Of a stretch of DNA of 64,000 nucleotides, positions 48,109 to 57,566 are shown piece by piece. This stretch comes from Myxococcaceae bacterium (GTDB lineage: Bacteria; Myxococcota; Myxococcia; Myxococcales; Myxococcaceae): positions 1 to 64,000 of the forward strand of contig JAFGNZ010000216.1 of NCBI GenBank assembly GCA_016926755.1. Reading direction: 5' to 3'. Each line of letters starts with the position of its first letter. Positions within the stretch are counted from its first letter, which is position 1. Both the position numbers and the translations under genes were made by a program. A model generated the notes under the pieces. It was not told where the DNA came from. It was given only the letters and a program-made list of their open reading frames with translations, and did no database searches.

Positions 48109-49617
48109 ATGGCCGTCAGTGAAGAACGCCGCTTCCAGGCTCTCGTGCTCGCCCCCGTCCGGCGCGTGCAGCGGCGCCTCAATGCCGTGGCCTGGGCCGA
48201 GGCGGGCATCGGTCCCATGTGGGCCGCCGCCACCGCCTGTGTCGCCGCGCGACTGGTGCTGCGCGAGGACGCGCCGTGGGCCGCGCCCGGGTTGCTCCTG
48301 GCGGGAGGGCTGTGGTGGGGGCTTCGGGCGCGCCACCGCGGCGCCTCGCTGGAGCAGGCGGCGGTGCTGGCGGATCGCTCGGCCAACGCGGGCGGGCTGC
48401 TGCTCACGCGCCTGGAGCGCCCCGTGGGAGAGTGGGAGCTCTCCGTCAACCAGTACGCCCGCGCGGTGAAGCCTCCCGAGGTGCGCTGGCGGCGTCCCGT
48501 GGGCGCCTTGCTCGGCGCCCTCCTGTTCCTCTGCGTGGGCTTCCTCCTGCCGCTGCCCGCGCCCTCCACGCGCCACCTCAACGCCGCCGCCGCCGCCAAG
48601 GTCGCCGCGGTCCAGGCCAAGGCCGAGGCGCTCGCCAAGGAGGAGCCCCTGGGTGCCCCCATGGAAGAGGAGCTGCGCCGGCTGGCCGAGGAGGTCGCCG
48701 AGGGGCGCTTCGACGCCGCCGACTGGGAGGCCGCCGATGGGATGGAGAAGCGGCTGTCCGAGCGCGCCGCCGAGGCCGCCGCCGAGCTGGCGGGAGCCTC
48801 CGAGGCCGCCCGGGAGCTGGAGGAGGCGCTGGGCGCCGCTGGGAGCGCGGAGAGCGCGGCCCGTGAGCGAGAGGCCCTGGAGCAGGCGCTGATGGCGCTG
48901 GGGAGCGGAGCCCAGGCAGAGGGCGGGGAGCAGGGGCAGGGCGAGGAGCGCGGCGCGAACGGCGAGGGCGGTGAGAGTGGGGAGAGCGGTGCCGCGGGCG
49001 ACGGCGGCACGGAGGCGGGAGGCCAGCAGGGCTCGGGCTCCCAGGGCTCGGGCTCCCAGGGCGCTCAGCGCACGGCGTCCGCGCGGGCGGCCGGGGACCT
49101 GGATCAGATCTCCGATCTCCGGCGGACGCTGGAGCGGCGGCGGCAGCAGCTCGAGGAGCGCTTCGGCCAGGAGAGCGCCGGAAGGCAGGCGAGCAGGCGC
49201 CGCCAGTCCGGCGCGGGGCGGCAGGGGCGGGGCCGGGGCCAGGGGCAGCAGGGCGAGGGGCAGGGCGAGGGAGAAGGACAGAGCGGCCAGGACGCGCACG
49301 CGAGCCGCGCCGTCAGGGAAGGGCCGAAGGGCGCCGGGCCGGGGCGCGGAGGGGAGAGCCAGCCGCTCTTCTTCGGGGGTGAGGCGGAGATGGATCCGGA
49401 GCGCCTCGCGTTCCAGCCGCTGCCTCCCGGGCAGGGCGGCGAGGCGGACGAGCTGTGGGGACTCAAGGCCGCGGACCCGGAGCGCGAGGGCGTCACGGTG
49501 ACGCCCTCCGCGGCTCGGGGGACGGGCGCGCAGGGCGACGCGACGCCGGGGCACTCCGCGGCGCCGCTCCTGCCGCGCAACCGCGACCTGGTGAAGCGAT
49601 ATTTTGGTGGCGAGTGA
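48109..49617 (+). CDS. Membrane protein with coiled coil and Gly/Gln-rich region, first gene of the MoxR/ABC operon
   Basis: A 502-residue protein with three N-terminal hydrophobic segments (WAAATACVAARLVL, GLLLAGGLWWGLRAR, GALLGALLFLCVGFLLPLPA). Then comes a long Ala/Glu-rich coiled coil (about 160-270) and a low-complexity Gly/Gln/Ser/Arg stretch. The layout resembles DUF4175-like membrane proteins encoded next to MoxR ATPases. Function unknown. The next gene starts 16 bases downstream, and the following genes overlap almost without gaps, so it heads an operon. No clear ribosome site precedes the ATG at 48109, and an upstream start to 47980 would overlap the divergent methyltransferase start. 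Confidence 0.75.
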   Translation: MAVSEERRFQALVLAPVRRVQRRLNAVAWAEAGIGPMWAAATACVAARLVLREDAPWAAPGLLLAGGLWWGLRARHRGASLEQAAVLADRSANAGGLLLTRLERPVGEWELSVNQYARAVKPPEVRWRRPVGALLGALLFLCVGFLLPLPAPSTRHLNAAAAAKVAAVQAKAEALAKEEPLGAPMEEELRRLAEEVAEGRFDAADWEAADGMEKRLSERAAEAAAELAGASEAARELEEALGAAGSAESAAREREALEQALMALGSGAQAEGGEQGQGEERGANGEGGESGESGAAGDGGTEAGGQQGSGSQGSGSQGAQRTASARAAGDLDQISDLRRTLERRRQQLEERFGQESAGRQASRRRQSGAGRQGRGRGQGQQGEGQGEGEGQSGQDAHASRAVREGPKGAGPGRGGESQPLFFGGEAEMDPERLAFQPLPPGQGGEADELWGLKAADPEREGVTVTPSAARGTGAQGDATPGHSAAPLLPRNRDLVKRYFGGE

Positions 49618-49633
49618 AACGAGAGGAGCCGAC

Positions 49634-50629
49634 GTGTCTGAGCTTCTGAGCCCCGCCGAGGTGCAGGGGGCGGCGGAGGTGGCGGCCCAGCTGAACAAGG
49701 GCCTCAACCAGGTGCTGCTGGATCAGCAAACCGTCGTCGAGCAGGTGGTGGTGGCGGTGCTCGCGCGGGGCCATGTCCTGCTGGAGGGCCTGCCCGGCCT
49801 CGGCAAGACGGAGCTGTGCAAGGCGCTCGCGCGGTTGCTGGGGCTGCCCTTCCGCCGCATCCAGTTCACCCCGGATCTGCTGCCCGGCGACATCACCGGC
49901 ACCTACGTGCTGGAGGGCGAGGGCCGCCGCGAGTTCACCTTCCGCGAGGGCCCCCTCTTCGCCAACGTCGTCCTCGCCGACGAGATCAACCGCTCCAGCC
50001 CCAAGACGCAGTCCGCCCTGCTGGAGGCGATGCAGGAGCGCAGCGTGACGGTGCTCGGGCAGACGCGCCCGCTGCCCGATCCGTTCTTCGTGCTGGCCAC
50101 CCAGAACCCCATCGAGCTGGAGGGCACCTACCCGCTGCCCGAGGCGCAGCTCGATCGCTTCCTGTTCCGCGTCCAGGTGCCGCCGGTGGGGGCGAAGACG
50201 CTCAGCACCCTGCTCACCTCGCGCGTGCGCGGCGCGCCACCCGCGCTCCCACCCGTGCTCGACGCCGAGCGCCTCGGGCGCCTCTTCACCGCGGTAGATC
50301 GCGTGCACCTGCCCGGGCCCGTGGCCGACTTCATCGGCCGGCTGGTGGAGGCCAGCGATCCGCGCCAGCCTCACGCCCCGGACGCCGTGCGCCGCTTCGT
50401 CCGCTATGGCGCCTCGCCGCGCGCCGCGCTGGGGCTGGCCGCCGCGGGCCGGGCGCTGGCGCTGCTGCGCGGCAAGCCCAACGTGGGCTTCGACGAGATC
50501 ACCGCCGTCGCGCCCGCCATCCTCAACCACCGGCTCGTGCTCGCCTACGAGGCTTCGCTGGAGAAGGTGGCCTCCACGGAGGTCATCCGTGCGCTGATCC
50601 AGGCGGTGCCCGAGGTGCCTCGTGCATAG
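49634..50629 (+). CDS. MoxR-family AAA+ ATPase
   Basis: A 331-residue AAA+ ATPase. Walker A is LLEGLPGLGKTELCKALARL, Walker B is NVVLADEINRSSPKTQSALL, sensor 1 is FFVLATQNPIELEGTYPLPE, and the arginine-finger region QLDRFLFR follows. MoxR proteins are chaperones that insert cofactors or mature vWA-domain proteins, and DUF58 and vWA genes lie in the same operon. The GTG at 49634 follows GAGGAG with good spacing. Its stop overlaps the start of the next gene by eight bases. Confidence 0.93.
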   Translation: MSELLSPAEVQGAAEVAAQLNKGLNQVLLDQQTVVEQVVVAVLARGHVLLEGLPGLGKTELCKALARLLGLPFRRIQFTPDLLPGDITGTYVLEGEGRREFTFREGPLFANVVLADEINRSSPKTQSALLEAMQERSVTVLGQTRPLPDPFFVLATQNPIELEGTYPLPEAQLDRFLFRVQVPPVGAKTLSTLLTSRVRGAPPALPPVLDAERLGRLFTAVDRVHLPGPVADFIGRLVEASDPRQPHAPDAVRRFVRYGASPRAALGLAAAGRALALLRGKPNVGFDEITAVAPAILNHRLVLAYEASLEKVASTEVIRALIQAVPEVPRA

Positions 50630-52499
50630 GCTGCTGGAGCCCTGGCTGCTGCTGGCCGCGCTGCTCGCCGCGTCCCCCGCGCTCGCCCAGGCTGCCGCCG
50701 AGGCCCCCTCGCCACCGCCGGCCTCGCAGAACGAGGAGCCTCCCCTCGCGGCGGAGGAGGACGCGGGGACCGAGGAGCTGGCCGAGGAGGTGCCTCCCGA
50801 AGAGGTGGAAGTGCCCCCGTCCTACGCGGAAGAAGACGAGGGTGAGAGCGCGGAGCCCCAGCCTTCCGGCTACTCCGACGCGACGGGCAACCTGGAGAAC
50901 CTGGAGGCCGCGGACGGGCTGCGCGTCACGGTCCGCATGGGGACACTCCATGCGAAGCGCGGGTACACGCCGCTGGAGGTGATGCTGCACAACGCCGAAC
51001 CCGTGCCGAGGCTGCTGCGGCTCAGCTTCCAGGGCTACAGCTCCGGCTCCTCGAGGACTACGCGCGAGGTGGAGCTGGCCCCGCACCAGCGGCTCACCAC
51101 GTACCTGCTCGTCCCCGCCCCGGTGCAGTCCGGCAGCTTCACCGTGGAGGGGCCCAACCTCCGCACGCGCAGCACCGGCGTCTATATGGATGAGGGCAAC
51201 GGCCTCCCCACGCTGGTGCTCGGCACGTCCAAGGCGCTGGAGGCGAGCACCGGGCTCACCCGAAGCGAGGGGCGCAAGCTCCCTCAGTTGAATGCCCGCT
51301 TCCTCCCCGCGCAGGAGGCCCCCCGCGAGCTGGCCGCCTACGTGGGCTACCCCGCGGTGCTGGTGACCGAGGACGCGGCGTCCGTGCCGGCCGATGTCTG
51401 GGCCGCGCTGGAGGGCTACGCCGCGACCGGTGGCTCGCTCATCCTCGCCCGGCCCCCGCGCGATGTGGGCCAGCGCCTGCCGCTGCTCGCCCGTGCGCCG
51501 GAGCGCGGGGCGTGGAATGCCTATGGCTTCGGCGAGGTGTACCTGTGCAAGGCCTCGGGGGGCTGCGCCAGCGCCGTGGACTCGGCCGACAAGGACGCGA
51601 AGCCACCGCTGGATCCGGTGGGGCCACCGCCACGGTGGGCGAACGAGCGCTTCGCCCTCCGGGGGGGCCAGAAGCCGCTGCTGCCCAACGCCCTGGCGCC
51701 GGTGGGCCGCTTCCTGGTCCTGATCTTCCTGTTCTCGCTGGTGGTGGGGCCCGGCGGGATGGTGCTGGCGCGGCGCAAGGGGCCCGCGGCCCTGCTGATC
51801 GGCGTGCCGGCGGTGGCGCTGCTCACCTGCCTGATCATCGTCGCCGACTCGTTGATGGGGGATGGCTTCGTCACCCACGCCACGCGCTACAGCTACACCT
51901 GGCTGGACCGGCCGAGGGATCGGCTGATCACCTCCGCGGTGGCGGGCTACTACGCCAACCTCGCCTCGGACACGGTGCAGGTGCCGGCCTCGGGCGTGCT
52001 GCTGGCGCCGGAGGAGCGGGAGGAGTGGTACGTGGACGTGGACTGGAAGGGCGGCGGCATGGTGGCGGACGGCTTCCTCCCCTCACGCACCTATGTGGAG
52101 TGGGGAGAGCTGGCCGTGACGCCCACGCGGGCTCGGCTGGTGGTGCGCCGCGAGGGAGCGGCGTGGAAGGTGCAGAACGCGCTCGGGGCTCCGCTCCAGG
52201 CCGGCTTCGTCCAGCTCGGGAAGAAGCGGTACGAGCTGCCCGCGCTCGGCGATGGCGAGGAGGGCGTGGCCACGGAGCTGAAGGAGCAAGGCGAGGAGGA
52301 GGCGCCCTTGACGGACTTCGTGACGCGGCCCCAGGGCCTGTCGCACCGCTCGAAGGCGAGCGCGGCCTTCTCGCTGCCGCTGCAGGAGGGCGACTTCCTG
52401 GCGCGCGTCGGCGGCAGGGGCTTCGGCCCGCTGGCGACGCTGGAGGTGCAGCTGCACGAGGGGATCCACTACGTGCGCGGGCAGGTGGACGGGCCATGA
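50622..52499 (+). CDS. Membrane protein with signal peptide and acidic N-terminal region
   Basis: A 625-residue protein starting GTG inside the end of moxR. It has a signal peptide (WLLLAALLAASPALAQA), a Glu/Pro-rich segment, a periplasmic beta-rich part with Ig-like text (LLRLSFQGYSSGSSRTTREV) and a small domain around VLVTEDAASVPADVWAALEG. Two or three transmembrane helices follow near residues 365-410 (FLVLIFLFSLVVGPGGMVLA and LLIGVPAVALLTCLIIVADS). The final part is a soluble C-terminal domain. I recall no named family. Its place between MoxR and an ABC transporter, with overlapping genes, points to a subunit of the same complex. A 28-base gap separates it from the ABC ATPase. Confidence 0.75.
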   Translation: MHRLLEPWLLLAALLAASPALAQAAAEAPSPPPASQNEEPPLAAEEDAGTEELAEEVPPEEVEVPPSYAEEDEGESAEPQPSGYSDATGNLENLEAADGLRVTVRMGTLHAKRGYTPLEVMLHNAEPVPRLLRLSFQGYSSGSSRTTREVELAPHQRLTTYLLVPAPVQSGSFTVEGPNLRTRSTGVYMDEGNGLPTLVLGTSKALEASTGLTRSEGRKLPQLNARFLPAQEAPRELAAYVGYPAVLVTEDAASVPADVWAALEGYAATGGSLILARPPRDVGQRLPLLARAPERGAWNAYGFGEVYLCKASGGCASAVDSADKDAKPPLDPVGPPPRWANERFALRGGQKPLLPNALAPVGRFLVLIFLFSLVVGPGGMVLARRKGPAALLIGVPAVALLTCLIIVADSLMGDGFVTHATRYSYTWLDRPRDRLITSAVAGYYANLASDTVQVPASGVLLAPEEREEWYVDVDWKGGGMVADGFLPSRTYVEWGELAVTPTRARLVVRREGAAWKVQNALGAPLQAGFVQLGKKRYELPALGDGEEGVATELKEQGEEEAPLTDFVTRPQGLSHRSKASAAFSLPLQEGDFLARVGGRGFGPLATLEVQLHEGIHYVRGQVDGP

Positions 52500-52527
52500 G
52501 CGGCACGCGACGAGGCGAGGTGAGGCG

Positions 52528-53508
52528 ATGAGCCTGTTGCAGGTGAAGGCGCTGCGGCGCGACTACGGCTCGCTGCGCGCGGTGGATGACGTGTCCTTCG
52601 AGCTGGAGGCGGGCACCATCCTGGGCTTCATCGGCCCCAACGGCGCGGGGAAGAGCACCACCATGCGCATCATCGCCACGCTGGATACGCCCACCGCGGG
52701 CGAGGTGCTGCTGGATGGGCAGTCGCTGGTGGACTCGCCCGACAAGGCGCGGCCGCTCATCGGCTACATGCCGGACCGGTACGGCACCTACGACGACGTC
52801 ACCGTCTGGGAGTTCCTCGACTTCTTCGCGCGGGCCTACGGCCTGAAGGGCGCGGCGCGGCACAAGCGCGTGGCCTCGGTGATGGAGTTCACGGGGCTGA
52901 ACCCGCTGAAGGACAAGCTCACCAGCGCGCTCTCCAAGGGGATGAAGCAGCGCGTGGCGCTGGGGCGCACGCTGCTGCACGACCCGAAGCTGCTCATCCT
53001 GGACGAGCCGGCGGACGGGCTGGATCCGCGCGCCCGCATCGAGCTGCGCGAGCTGCTGCGAGCGCTGGCGGATCAGGGCAAGGCGGTCCTCATCTCCAGC
53101 CACATCCTCACGGAGCTGGCGGAGATCTGCGACACGTGCGCCATCATCGAGCAGGGGCGGCTGCTGGCCACGGGCAAGGTGGCGGACCTGCTGGCGCAGA
53201 GCCAGGCGAGCGGGGGGACGGAGCTGACAGTGCGGCTGGCGGCGGGGGCGGACGGGGAGGCGGCCTCCGCGCGCGCGGAGAAGCTGCTGCTGGAGCAGCC
53301 CCGGGTGGGGCAGGTGGCGCGGGAGGCGGAGGCGCTGCGCGTGCGGCTGGAGCTGGAGCCGGGCGCCACGCGGGAGCAGGTGGATGAGGCGGCGGCGCGG
53401 CTGCTGGCGGCGCTGGTGGGGGCGGGCGTCCCGGTGTGCGCCTTCAGCCACCGGGAGCTGAACCTCGAGGATGCGTTCATGACGGTGACGAAGGGGAGGG
53501 TGGCGTGA
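52528..53508 (+). CDS. ABC transporter ATP-binding protein
   Basis: A 326-residue ABC ATPase with Walker A GPNGAGKSTTMRII, signature LSKGMKQRVALGRTLLHDPK, Walker B LLILDEPADGLDPRARIEL and switch region VLISSHILTELAEICD. The C-terminal ~100 residues form an extension with DAFMTVTKG at the end, as in NosF/CcmA-type exporters. It is coupled to the permease by a 4-base GTGA overlap. These ATPases usually work with a permease dimer in export or in mechanical work on the envelope, as in gliding (GldA) or copper-site maturation (NosF). Confidence 0.92.
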   Translation: MSLLQVKALRRDYGSLRAVDDVSFELEAGTILGFIGPNGAGKSTTMRIIATLDTPTAGEVLLDGQSLVDSPDKARPLIGYMPDRYGTYDDVTVWEFLDFFARAYGLKGAARHKRVASVMEFTGLNPLKDKLTSALSKGMKQRVALGRTLLHDPKLLILDEPADGLDPRARIELRELLRALADQGKAVLISSHILTELAEICDTCAIIEQGRLLATGKVADLLAQSQASGGTELTVRLAAGADGEAASARAEKLLLEQPRVGQVAREAEALRVRLELEPGATREQVDEAAARLLAALVGAGVPVCAFSHRELNLEDAFMTVTKGRVA

Positions 53509-54983
53509 GCGCGGCCATGGAGACCGGGGCGCGGGCTCCGCTGAGCGAGCGGCTGGGGGATCGGATCAACCCGCTGGTGGTGAAGGAGATCCGCCAGGGC
53601 CTGCGCACCCGGCTGTTCTGGGTGTGCTTCGGGCTGATGCTGATGGCGTGCGTGATGCTGTCGCTGACGGCGTACGCGGACGTGCGGGACAGCGGCAACC
53701 AGCCTCGGGGGCAGGTGTACTTCTTCACCTACTTCGTGTGCCTGGGGCTGGTGCACTTCTTCATCATCCCGTACAGCGCCTACCGCTCCCTGGCGCGCGA
53801 GCGCGAGGACGAGACGTGGGTGCTGCTGGCCCTCACGGGGCTGGGCCCCCGGCGCATCCTCCGCGGCAAGGTGACGTCCTTCCTCGCGCAGGCGGCGCTG
53901 TACGCCTCGGCGGTGGGGCCCTTCCTGCTGTTCAGCTACTACCTCAATGGCATCGATCTGCCGACGATCCTCACGGTGCTGATGCTGGGGGCCGCGTGGC
54001 TGGTGTTCCTCACGGTGCTGGGGGTGTGCGCGGCGACGCTGGCGGATGGGCGGCTGGGGCGCGCCTTCGTGCACTTCCTCGTGCTGGGCCTGCTGGCCGG
54101 CGCCGTGGTCGTGGGGCTGACGAGCGCCTTCGGGATCAGCGAGGGGGGCTCGCGGCTGATGCGCGAGCGCGAGTTCCCGTATGTGATCGCCGTGGTGCTG
54201 TGGCTGATGCTCAGCTACGGGTGGCTGCTGTTCGAGGCGGCCGCCGCGCGGCTGGCGCTGATCACCGAGGACTACTCGCGGGGGCCCCGGCGCGCGCTGG
54301 TGGCGCAGATGCTGCTCAGCGCGGTGGGGGTGGCGGTGCTGTGGTGGCGGCAGGGGCAGGAGCGCGAGGTGGCCGCCGTGGCGGGCATCGCCGGGTGCCT
54401 GCACCTCACCGTGACGGGGCTCTTCCTCATCTCCGACGTGGACGGAATGGCGCGGGCGCTGCGGGCGAAGACGCGCGGGTGGAGCCTGCTGCGGCCGGGC
54501 GCGGTGCGCGGCTTCCGGCTCATGGTGCTGCTGATCGGCGGGTGGGCGCTCTTCTGCTGCGCGCTCCACCTGCTCTCCGACGACACGCAGCACAACTGGC
54601 GGTCGATGCTCTACGCCACCGTCGCCGCCGCGGCCTACCCATTGCTCTACTTCTCCGTGGCGCTGCTGGTGGCGAAGATGCCGCGCTCGGAGCGGATGAC
54701 GTCTCCGGCGGCGGTGCGCGTCCTCTTCATCGCGCTGGCGGGCCTGGCCTCGGTGCTGCCGCCACTGCTGGCCGTGCTGATGGACGAGGAAGCGGACAAC
54801 GGGCTCATCAACCTGCTCAACCCCATCGTCGGGCTCGTCAACTTCGCGACCCATGAGAACCAGATCAGCGCACCGAAGATGACGGCGGGGATGCTCTACT
54901 TCCTGTGCGGGGTGGCCGCGCTCGCCGCCTTCGCCGCGGATCGCATCCTCGTCGAGCGCGAGCGGCGGGTCCACGCGTCGTGA
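53505..54983 (+). CDS. ABC transporter permease
   Basis: A 492-residue multi-pass membrane protein beginning (after GTG) with VSAAMETGARAPLSERLGDR, then NPLVVKEIRQGLRTRLFWVC, the typical start of ABC-2 type permeases (NPxxxKExR). More than ten hydrophobic segments follow. The REREDETWVLLALTGLGPRR loop is characteristic of the ABC-2/NosY group. It shares a 4-base overlap with both neighbours. An inner ATG at 53517 is an alternative start. Confidence 0.88.
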   Translation: MSAAMETGARAPLSERLGDRINPLVVKEIRQGLRTRLFWVCFGLMLMACVMLSLTAYADVRDSGNQPRGQVYFFTYFVCLGLVHFFIIPYSAYRSLAREREDETWVLLALTGLGPRRILRGKVTSFLAQAALYASAVGPFLLFSYYLNGIDLPTILTVLMLGAAWLVFLTVLGVCAATLADGRLGRAFVHFLVLGLLAGAVVVGLTSAFGISEGGSRLMREREFPYVIAVVLWLMLSYGWLLFEAAAARLALITEDYSRGPRRALVAQMLLSAVGVAVLWWRQGQEREVAAVAGIAGCLHLTVTGLFLISDVDGMARALRAKTRGWSLLRPGAVRGFRLMVLLIGGWALFCCALHLLSDDTQHNWRSMLYATVAAAAYPLLYFSVALLVAKMPRSERMTSPAAVRVLFIALAGLASVLPPLLAVLMDEEADNGLINLLNPIVGLVNFATHENQISAPKMTAGMLYFLCGVAALAAFAADRILVERERRVHAS

Positions 54984-55837
54984 GCGCGGCGGACGAGAGC
55001 GAAGTCGGGCGGCTGGCGCCGGGGCTCCGCCTGGCGCTGCCCCGTGTGCCGCACCGGGGGCGGGTGGGCGAGGTGCGAGCCACCTCCGCCGGCTCCTCGA
55101 TGGAGCTGCACGACTTCCGCGCCTACCAGCCCGGGGATGATCTGCGGCAGGTGGACTGGAACGCGGTGGCGCGCACCGGCGAGGTCATCCTCCGGGTGCG
55201 CCAGGACGAGGTGTCCCCGCGCGTGGAGGTGCTGGTGGATGCCTCTCGCTCCGTGGCGCTGAGCCCGGCGAAGGAGGCGCGCGCGCGGGAGGTGGCGCTG
55301 CTGACGGTGGAGGTGGGCACGCGGCAGGGGTTGACGCCCACGCTGCTCACCTCGGGCGCGCGGCCGGAGCGGGCGCAGGGGCAGGTGTGCCGCTCGGCCC
55401 TGCGCGCGGTGGCGTTCGACGCGAAGGATGACCTGGCCGTGGCGCTGGGGCGGATGCCGCCGCTGCGGCCATGCGGCCTGCGGGTGGTGGTGAGCGACTT
55501 CCTCTTCGAGGCGGACTTGTCCGGGCTGGTGGCGCGGCTGGCGCGTGGGGCCTCGGCGCTGTTCCTGGCGCAGGTGCTGGACGTGGAGGACCTGGAGCCC
55601 TCGGGGGGCGAGGGGGCTCGGCTGGTGGACTCGGAGAGCGGGGCGGCGCTGGAGGAGCTGCTCACGGAGGAGGTGCTGGCCGCCTACGCGCGGCGCTTCG
55701 CCGAGCACCAGCGCTCGCTGAGGACGGCGGCGGCCCGGGCGCGAGCGGCGCTGATGACGGCGCCGGCCTCGGAGCCGCTGAGCGCGCTCGTGCGAGGCCC
55801 CTTGCGGCCGCTCTTCCTCGCGGGAGGGGGCGCGTGA
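54980..55837 (+). CDS. DUF58 domain protein
   Basis: A 285-residue protein of the DUF58 family, usually next to MoxR. The hallmark block is ELHDFRAYQPGDDLRQVDWN followed by AVARTGEVILR, and then a vWA-like half with VEVLVDASRSVALSP (metal-site DxSxS-like). No transmembrane segment is evident, unlike many DUF58 proteins. The GTG overlaps the permease stop by four bases, and its own stop overlaps the next gene by four bases. Likely a partner of the MoxR chaperone and the BatA-like protein. Confidence 0.85.
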   Translation: MSAADESEVGRLAPGLRLALPRVPHRGRVGEVRATSAGSSMELHDFRAYQPGDDLRQVDWNAVARTGEVILRVRQDEVSPRVEVLVDASRSVALSPAKEARAREVALLTVEVGTRQGLTPTLLTSGARPERAQGQVCRSALRAVAFDAKDDLAVALGRMPPLRPCGLRVVVSDFLFEADLSGLVARLARGASALFLAQVLDVEDLEPSGGEGARLVDSESGAALEELLTEEVLAAYARRFAEHQRSLRTAAARARAALMTAPASEPLSALVRGPLRPLFLAGGGA

Positions 55838-57552
55838 GCTTCGGCTTCCCATGGGGGCTGCTGGCGATGGGGGCGCTGGTGCCGCTGGCGGCGGCGTACT
55901 TCCTGCGGCGGCGGCAGAAGCCGGTGACGGTGAGCGCGCTCTTCCTGTGGCGCACGCCGCGCCCGCGCGCCGAGGCGGGCCCGCGCTTCGAGCGCTTCAC
56001 CCGGGAGGCCTCGCTGCTGCTGGAGGCGCTGGCGGTGGTGGCCGCGGCCCTCTTCCTGGCGGACGTGCGCTGGAGCGAGGACACGCGGGCGCGCCACGTG
56101 GTGCTGGTGGTGGATGGGAGCCTCTCGCTCTCGGCGCGGGGGGCGGATGGGGTGACGGTGCTGGAGCGCGTGCGCCGCGAGGCAGCGAAGCGGGTGGAGG
56201 AGGAGCGCGCCACGCGGGTGACGCTGCTGGCCAGCGGCTCCGTGCCTCGAGTCGTCGCCGGTCCGGAGGCGGAGCCCTCCAAGGCGCTGGGGGCGCTGGA
56301 GTCCTTCCAGGCGCTGGGGCCGGACCACGACGTGACGGCCACGCTGCTGTGGGCGCAGGAGCTGGCCGGGCCGGGGCGGCACGTGCACTTCCTGACGGAC
56401 GTGATGCCGGTGGAGGAAGCGGTAGTGCCGCCCGCGGTGAGGTGGACGGCGCTGGGGGAGGCTGGGGACAACGCGGCGCTCGTCTCGGCGCAGCGGCGGG
56501 ACGAGGGCACGACGGCCACGGTGACGCTGCGGGTGGCGCGCTTCGGCGGCCCGGAGACGGTGGAGGTGCGCGTGCGCGCGCAGCCGGGCCCGGGCGCGAG
56601 GGAGGGGACGGAGCAGCGCGAGGAGGTGCGGCTGCCCGCGGAGGGCGCGGCGACGGTGCGCTTCACCTTCGAGAACGCGGGGGACGTGGAGGTGATGTTG
56701 CCGCGGGACGCGCTGCCGGAGGATGGGCAGGCGCGGCTGGTGCACTCCGCGGTACGCCCGGTGCGGGTGGCGCTGGCGGAGGGGTTGGACGCACAGGCGC
56801 GTCAGGCGCTGGAGCGCTTCCTGGCGGTGGCGCCGGAGGTGGAGACGGGGCCCGGCGAGGGGGCGCTGCTCATCGGCCCGCGAGGGACGGACGCGAGGGT
56901 GACGGTGGGGGCGGGCGGCACGCTGCGGACGTTCCTGGGGCCATTCTTCTCGGAGAAGGGACACCCGCTGCTGGATGACGTGCAGCTCGCGGGGGTGCGG
57001 TGGACGGCGGGGGACAACCCTGCGGGACGCGCGCTCGTCACGGCGGGGGACGCGGTGCTGCTGTCCGAGGAGGAGGGGCGGGTGCACCTCAACCTGGAGC
57101 TGTCGCGCTCGAACCTGCAGCGCACTCCGGCCTGGCCGGTGCTCCTGGGCAACATGCTGCGCGAGGCGCGGCGCGCGAGGGAGGGGTTCCCGCGCAGGCA
57201 GCTCACGTTGGGCGAGCCGCTCCCGGTGGTGACGGAGCCGGGGGCTCGCTACACGCTGGAAGGCCCGCTGGGAGAGAGGCCTGTCTTCGGGGCGGGCGCG
57301 CTGAGCCTGCCGGCGCCCCTGGTGCCGGGCCGCTACACGCTGGAGCGGGACGGCGAGCCGGTGGATGTCACCGAGGTGCTGGCGCTGGACGCGCGCGAGT
57401 CGGAGCTGCGCGGGCGGAGCAGCGGCGAGCGGGAGGCGGAGGCGGAGGAGACGGGCGAGTCGAGCCAGGGCGCATCGGACCGAGCGCGCTGGCCGCTGTG
57501 GGTGCTGCTGGGGGCGCTGCTGGCGGACTTCTACGTGACGAGGCGGCGGTAG
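55834..57552 (+). CDS. BatA/vWA-like membrane protein
   Basis: A 572-residue protein with the BatA N-terminal signature (FGFPWGLLAMGALVPLAAAY, then FLRRRQKPVTVSALFLWR), a second hydrophobic segment and a vWA-type domain (HVVLVVDGSLSLSARG, where the MIDAS is DxSxS-like). Then follow beta-rich domains and a C-terminal helix (WPLWVLLGALLADFY). Such proteins in Bacteroides and Leptospira are called aerotolerance (Bat) proteins and pair with MoxR. It starts by GTG in a 4-base overlap with DUF58 and ends the operon, converging with the immunity gene 14 bases away. Confidence 0.85.
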   Translation: MSFGFPWGLLAMGALVPLAAAYFLRRRQKPVTVSALFLWRTPRPRAEAGPRFERFTREASLLLEALAVVAAALFLADVRWSEDTRARHVVLVVDGSLSLSARGADGVTVLERVRREAAKRVEEERATRVTLLASGSVPRVVAGPEAEPSKALGALESFQALGPDHDVTATLLWAQELAGPGRHVHFLTDVMPVEEAVVPPAVRWTALGEAGDNAALVSAQRRDEGTTATVTLRVARFGGPETVEVRVRAQPGPGAREGTEQREEVRLPAEGAATVRFTFENAGDVEVMLPRDALPEDGQARLVHSAVRPVRVALAEGLDAQARQALERFLAVAPEVETGPGEGALLIGPRGTDARVTVGAGGTLRTFLGPFFSEKGHPLLDDVQLAGVRWTAGDNPAGRALVTAGDAVLLSEEEGRVHLNLELSRSNLQRTPAWPVLLGNMLREARRAREGFPRRQLTLGEPLPVVTEPGARYTLEGPLGERPVFGAGALSLPAPLVPGRYTLERDGEPVDVTEVLALDARESELRGRSSGEREAEAEETGESSQGASDRARWPLWVLLGALLADFYVTRRR

Positions 57553-57566
57553 CCCCGGCGGGCGGC

